Positions 63,385 to 64,000 of a DNA stretch of 64,000 nt are shown one piece after another. The stretch is taken from the NCBI GenBank assembly GCA_009845835.1, contig VXYV01000084.1, positions 1-64,000 on the forward strand, written 5' to 3'. Source of the DNA: Gammaproteobacteria bacterium. GTDB lineage: Bacteria; Pseudomonadota; Gammaproteobacteria; Pseudomonadales; Azotimanducaceae. The notes below the pieces were generated by a model. The model ran no database searches and was not told the DNA's origin. It saw nothing but the letters and a program-made list of their open reading frames with translations. Each line of letters opens with the position of its first letter. Position 1 is the stretch's first letter. The translations under genes and the position numbers were made by a program.

Positions 63385-63448
63385 AAAAGTACTAGTGAAC
63401 GGTTATGGTCAAAAATTGAGTTATGTTACGGTTGTGACAATTAGAAGT

Positions 63449-64000
63449 TTATTCTTTTGTACGACGATTACTCGTTATTTCTTTCAAACGTTGTAGCCGC
63501 TCCGCAATACGAGATTCTAATCCTCTGTCGCTTGGTTGATAAAACAATTCGTCCTTCATCTCATCTGGAAAATATCGCTCATCCGAAACAAATGCATCCG
63601 GTTCGTTGTGTGCATATTTGTAGTCTTTACCGTAATCGAGTGACTTCATTAACGGAGTTGGTGCATTTCTGAACCTTAATGGGACTGGCCAAGAAGGATG
63701 TGATTGCACGAATTCTGATGCTGTTTTAGCCGCGCGATAAACTGCATTACTCTTTGGTGCACAGGCTAAGTAAACGACCGCGCATGCTAAAGCTAACTCT
63801 CCTTCGGGTGAACCTAGACGAGCATATGTATCCCAAGCATCCCGTGCAATAGTCAGTGCTCTAGGATCCGCTGTCCCTATATCTTCAGTTGCAAACCGTA
63901 GTAATCGGCGTGCGATGTAGAGTGGATCACAACCTCCATCAATCATGCGGGTAAACCAATAAATTGCCGCATCTGGATCACTACCACGTAGTGTTTTGTG
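63449..64000 (-). CDS. rarA: Replication-associated recombination protein A, C-terminal part (cut by window edge)
   Basis: The frame runs off the right edge, and its visible part is the C-terminal ~183 residues of RarA/MgsA. From the edge it reads KTLRGSDPDAAIYWFTRMIDGGCDPLYIARRLLRFATEDIG, then WDTYARLGSPEGELALACAVVYLACAPKSNAVYRA and YKYAHNEPDAFV. This is the tetramerisation domain of a clamp-loader-related AAA+ ATPase acting at stalled forks. A nominal start at 63946 is internal. The ATPase domain lies outside the window. The rarA-serS order (here on the same strand) is common in gammaproteobacteria. Confidence 0.95.
   Translation of the reverse strand, partial: HKTLRGSDPDAAIYWFTRMIDGGCDPLYIARRLLRFATEDIGTADPRALTIARDAWDTYARLGSPEGELALACAVVYLACAPKSNAVYRAAKTASEFVQSHPSWPVPLRFRNAPTPLMKSLDYGKDYKYAHNEPDAFVSDERYFPDEMKDELFYQPSDRGLESRIAERLQRLKEITSNRRTKE

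Noticed and set aside
1..64000. CRISPR array or cas genes
   Set aside because: No regularly spaced repeats of 24-40 nt; the only tandem repeat is the coding 21-nt heptad array at 46189-46320. TnpB is the only Cas-related protein.
1..64000. Prophage or integrative conjugative element
   Set aside because: No integrase, capsid, terminase, relaxase or conjugation genes are seen.

Overview
The window looks like a chromosomal segment of an AT-leaning gammaproteobacterium. The clearest sign is the right-hand block: a serine tRNA (anticodon TGA) followed by tusD-tusC-tusB-tusE, then serS and rarA on the opposite strand. This resembles the tRNA-Ser/tus/serS/rarA neighbourhood I remember from Pseudomonas-type genomes. 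kdsD (Kdo pathway for LPS) and a TviB-type nucleotide-sugar dehydrogenase also point to a Gram-negative cell. I cannot place it more finely from sequence alone.

Layout. 1-2.9 kb: the tail of an unknown gene, a membrane-anchored TolB-like/TPR protein and a nucleotide-sugar dehydrogenase. 3.0-8.0 kb: three tandem members of a membrane-anchored alpha-helical repeat family. 8.1-9.4 kb: an MFS exporter. 9.4-35 kb: an accessory and defence-rich region with many decayed pieces. It holds a ~430-bp non-coding direct repeat around a frameshifted secreted-protein gene, two DUF4143 ATPases plus a truncated third copy, an XRE/ImmA-like protein with a DUF4411 PIN-like partner, relics of IS5- and IS3-type transposases, a Schlafen/AlbA_2-type ATP-binding protein, two HEPN or HEPN-like proteins, a broken STAND-like NTPase, a 1649-residue nuclease-helicase-methyltransferase restriction enzyme and an McrBC pair. 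35-41 kb: a housekeeping-like block (DUF924, GT4 glycosyltransferase, polysaccharide deacetylase, DUF3108 protein, Fic protein, KdsD). 41-42.4 kb: a TnpB without TnpA. 42.4-47.8 kb: lipoproteins, a Yip1-like membrane protein, an amidohydrolase of the MTA/SAH deaminase type, a heptad coiled-coil protein and a DUF1295 membrane enzyme. 47.9-56.4 kb: four more members of the repeat family on the minus strand. 56.5-64 kb: GST, tRNA-Ser, tusDCBE, a fused restriction-methylation enzyme between tusE and serS, serS and the 3' part of rarA.

The most unusual content is the family of seven paralogous proteins (457-667 residues). Each has one N-terminal membrane anchor, an acidic Ser/Thr-rich linker and a long helical repeat domain built on units like W-A-x-x-D-P-x-x-A-L. 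The four minus-strand copies fall into two subtypes in alternating order. A decayed copy of the coiled-coil gene between them suggests a segmental duplication. No function can be assigned. The second unusual theme is perfect or near-perfect palindromes directly abutting the starts of both DUF4143 ATPase genes. The third is the erosion of the defence region: an in-frame stop and an apparent homopolymer frameshift in the STAND-like gene, truncated copies and IS relics.
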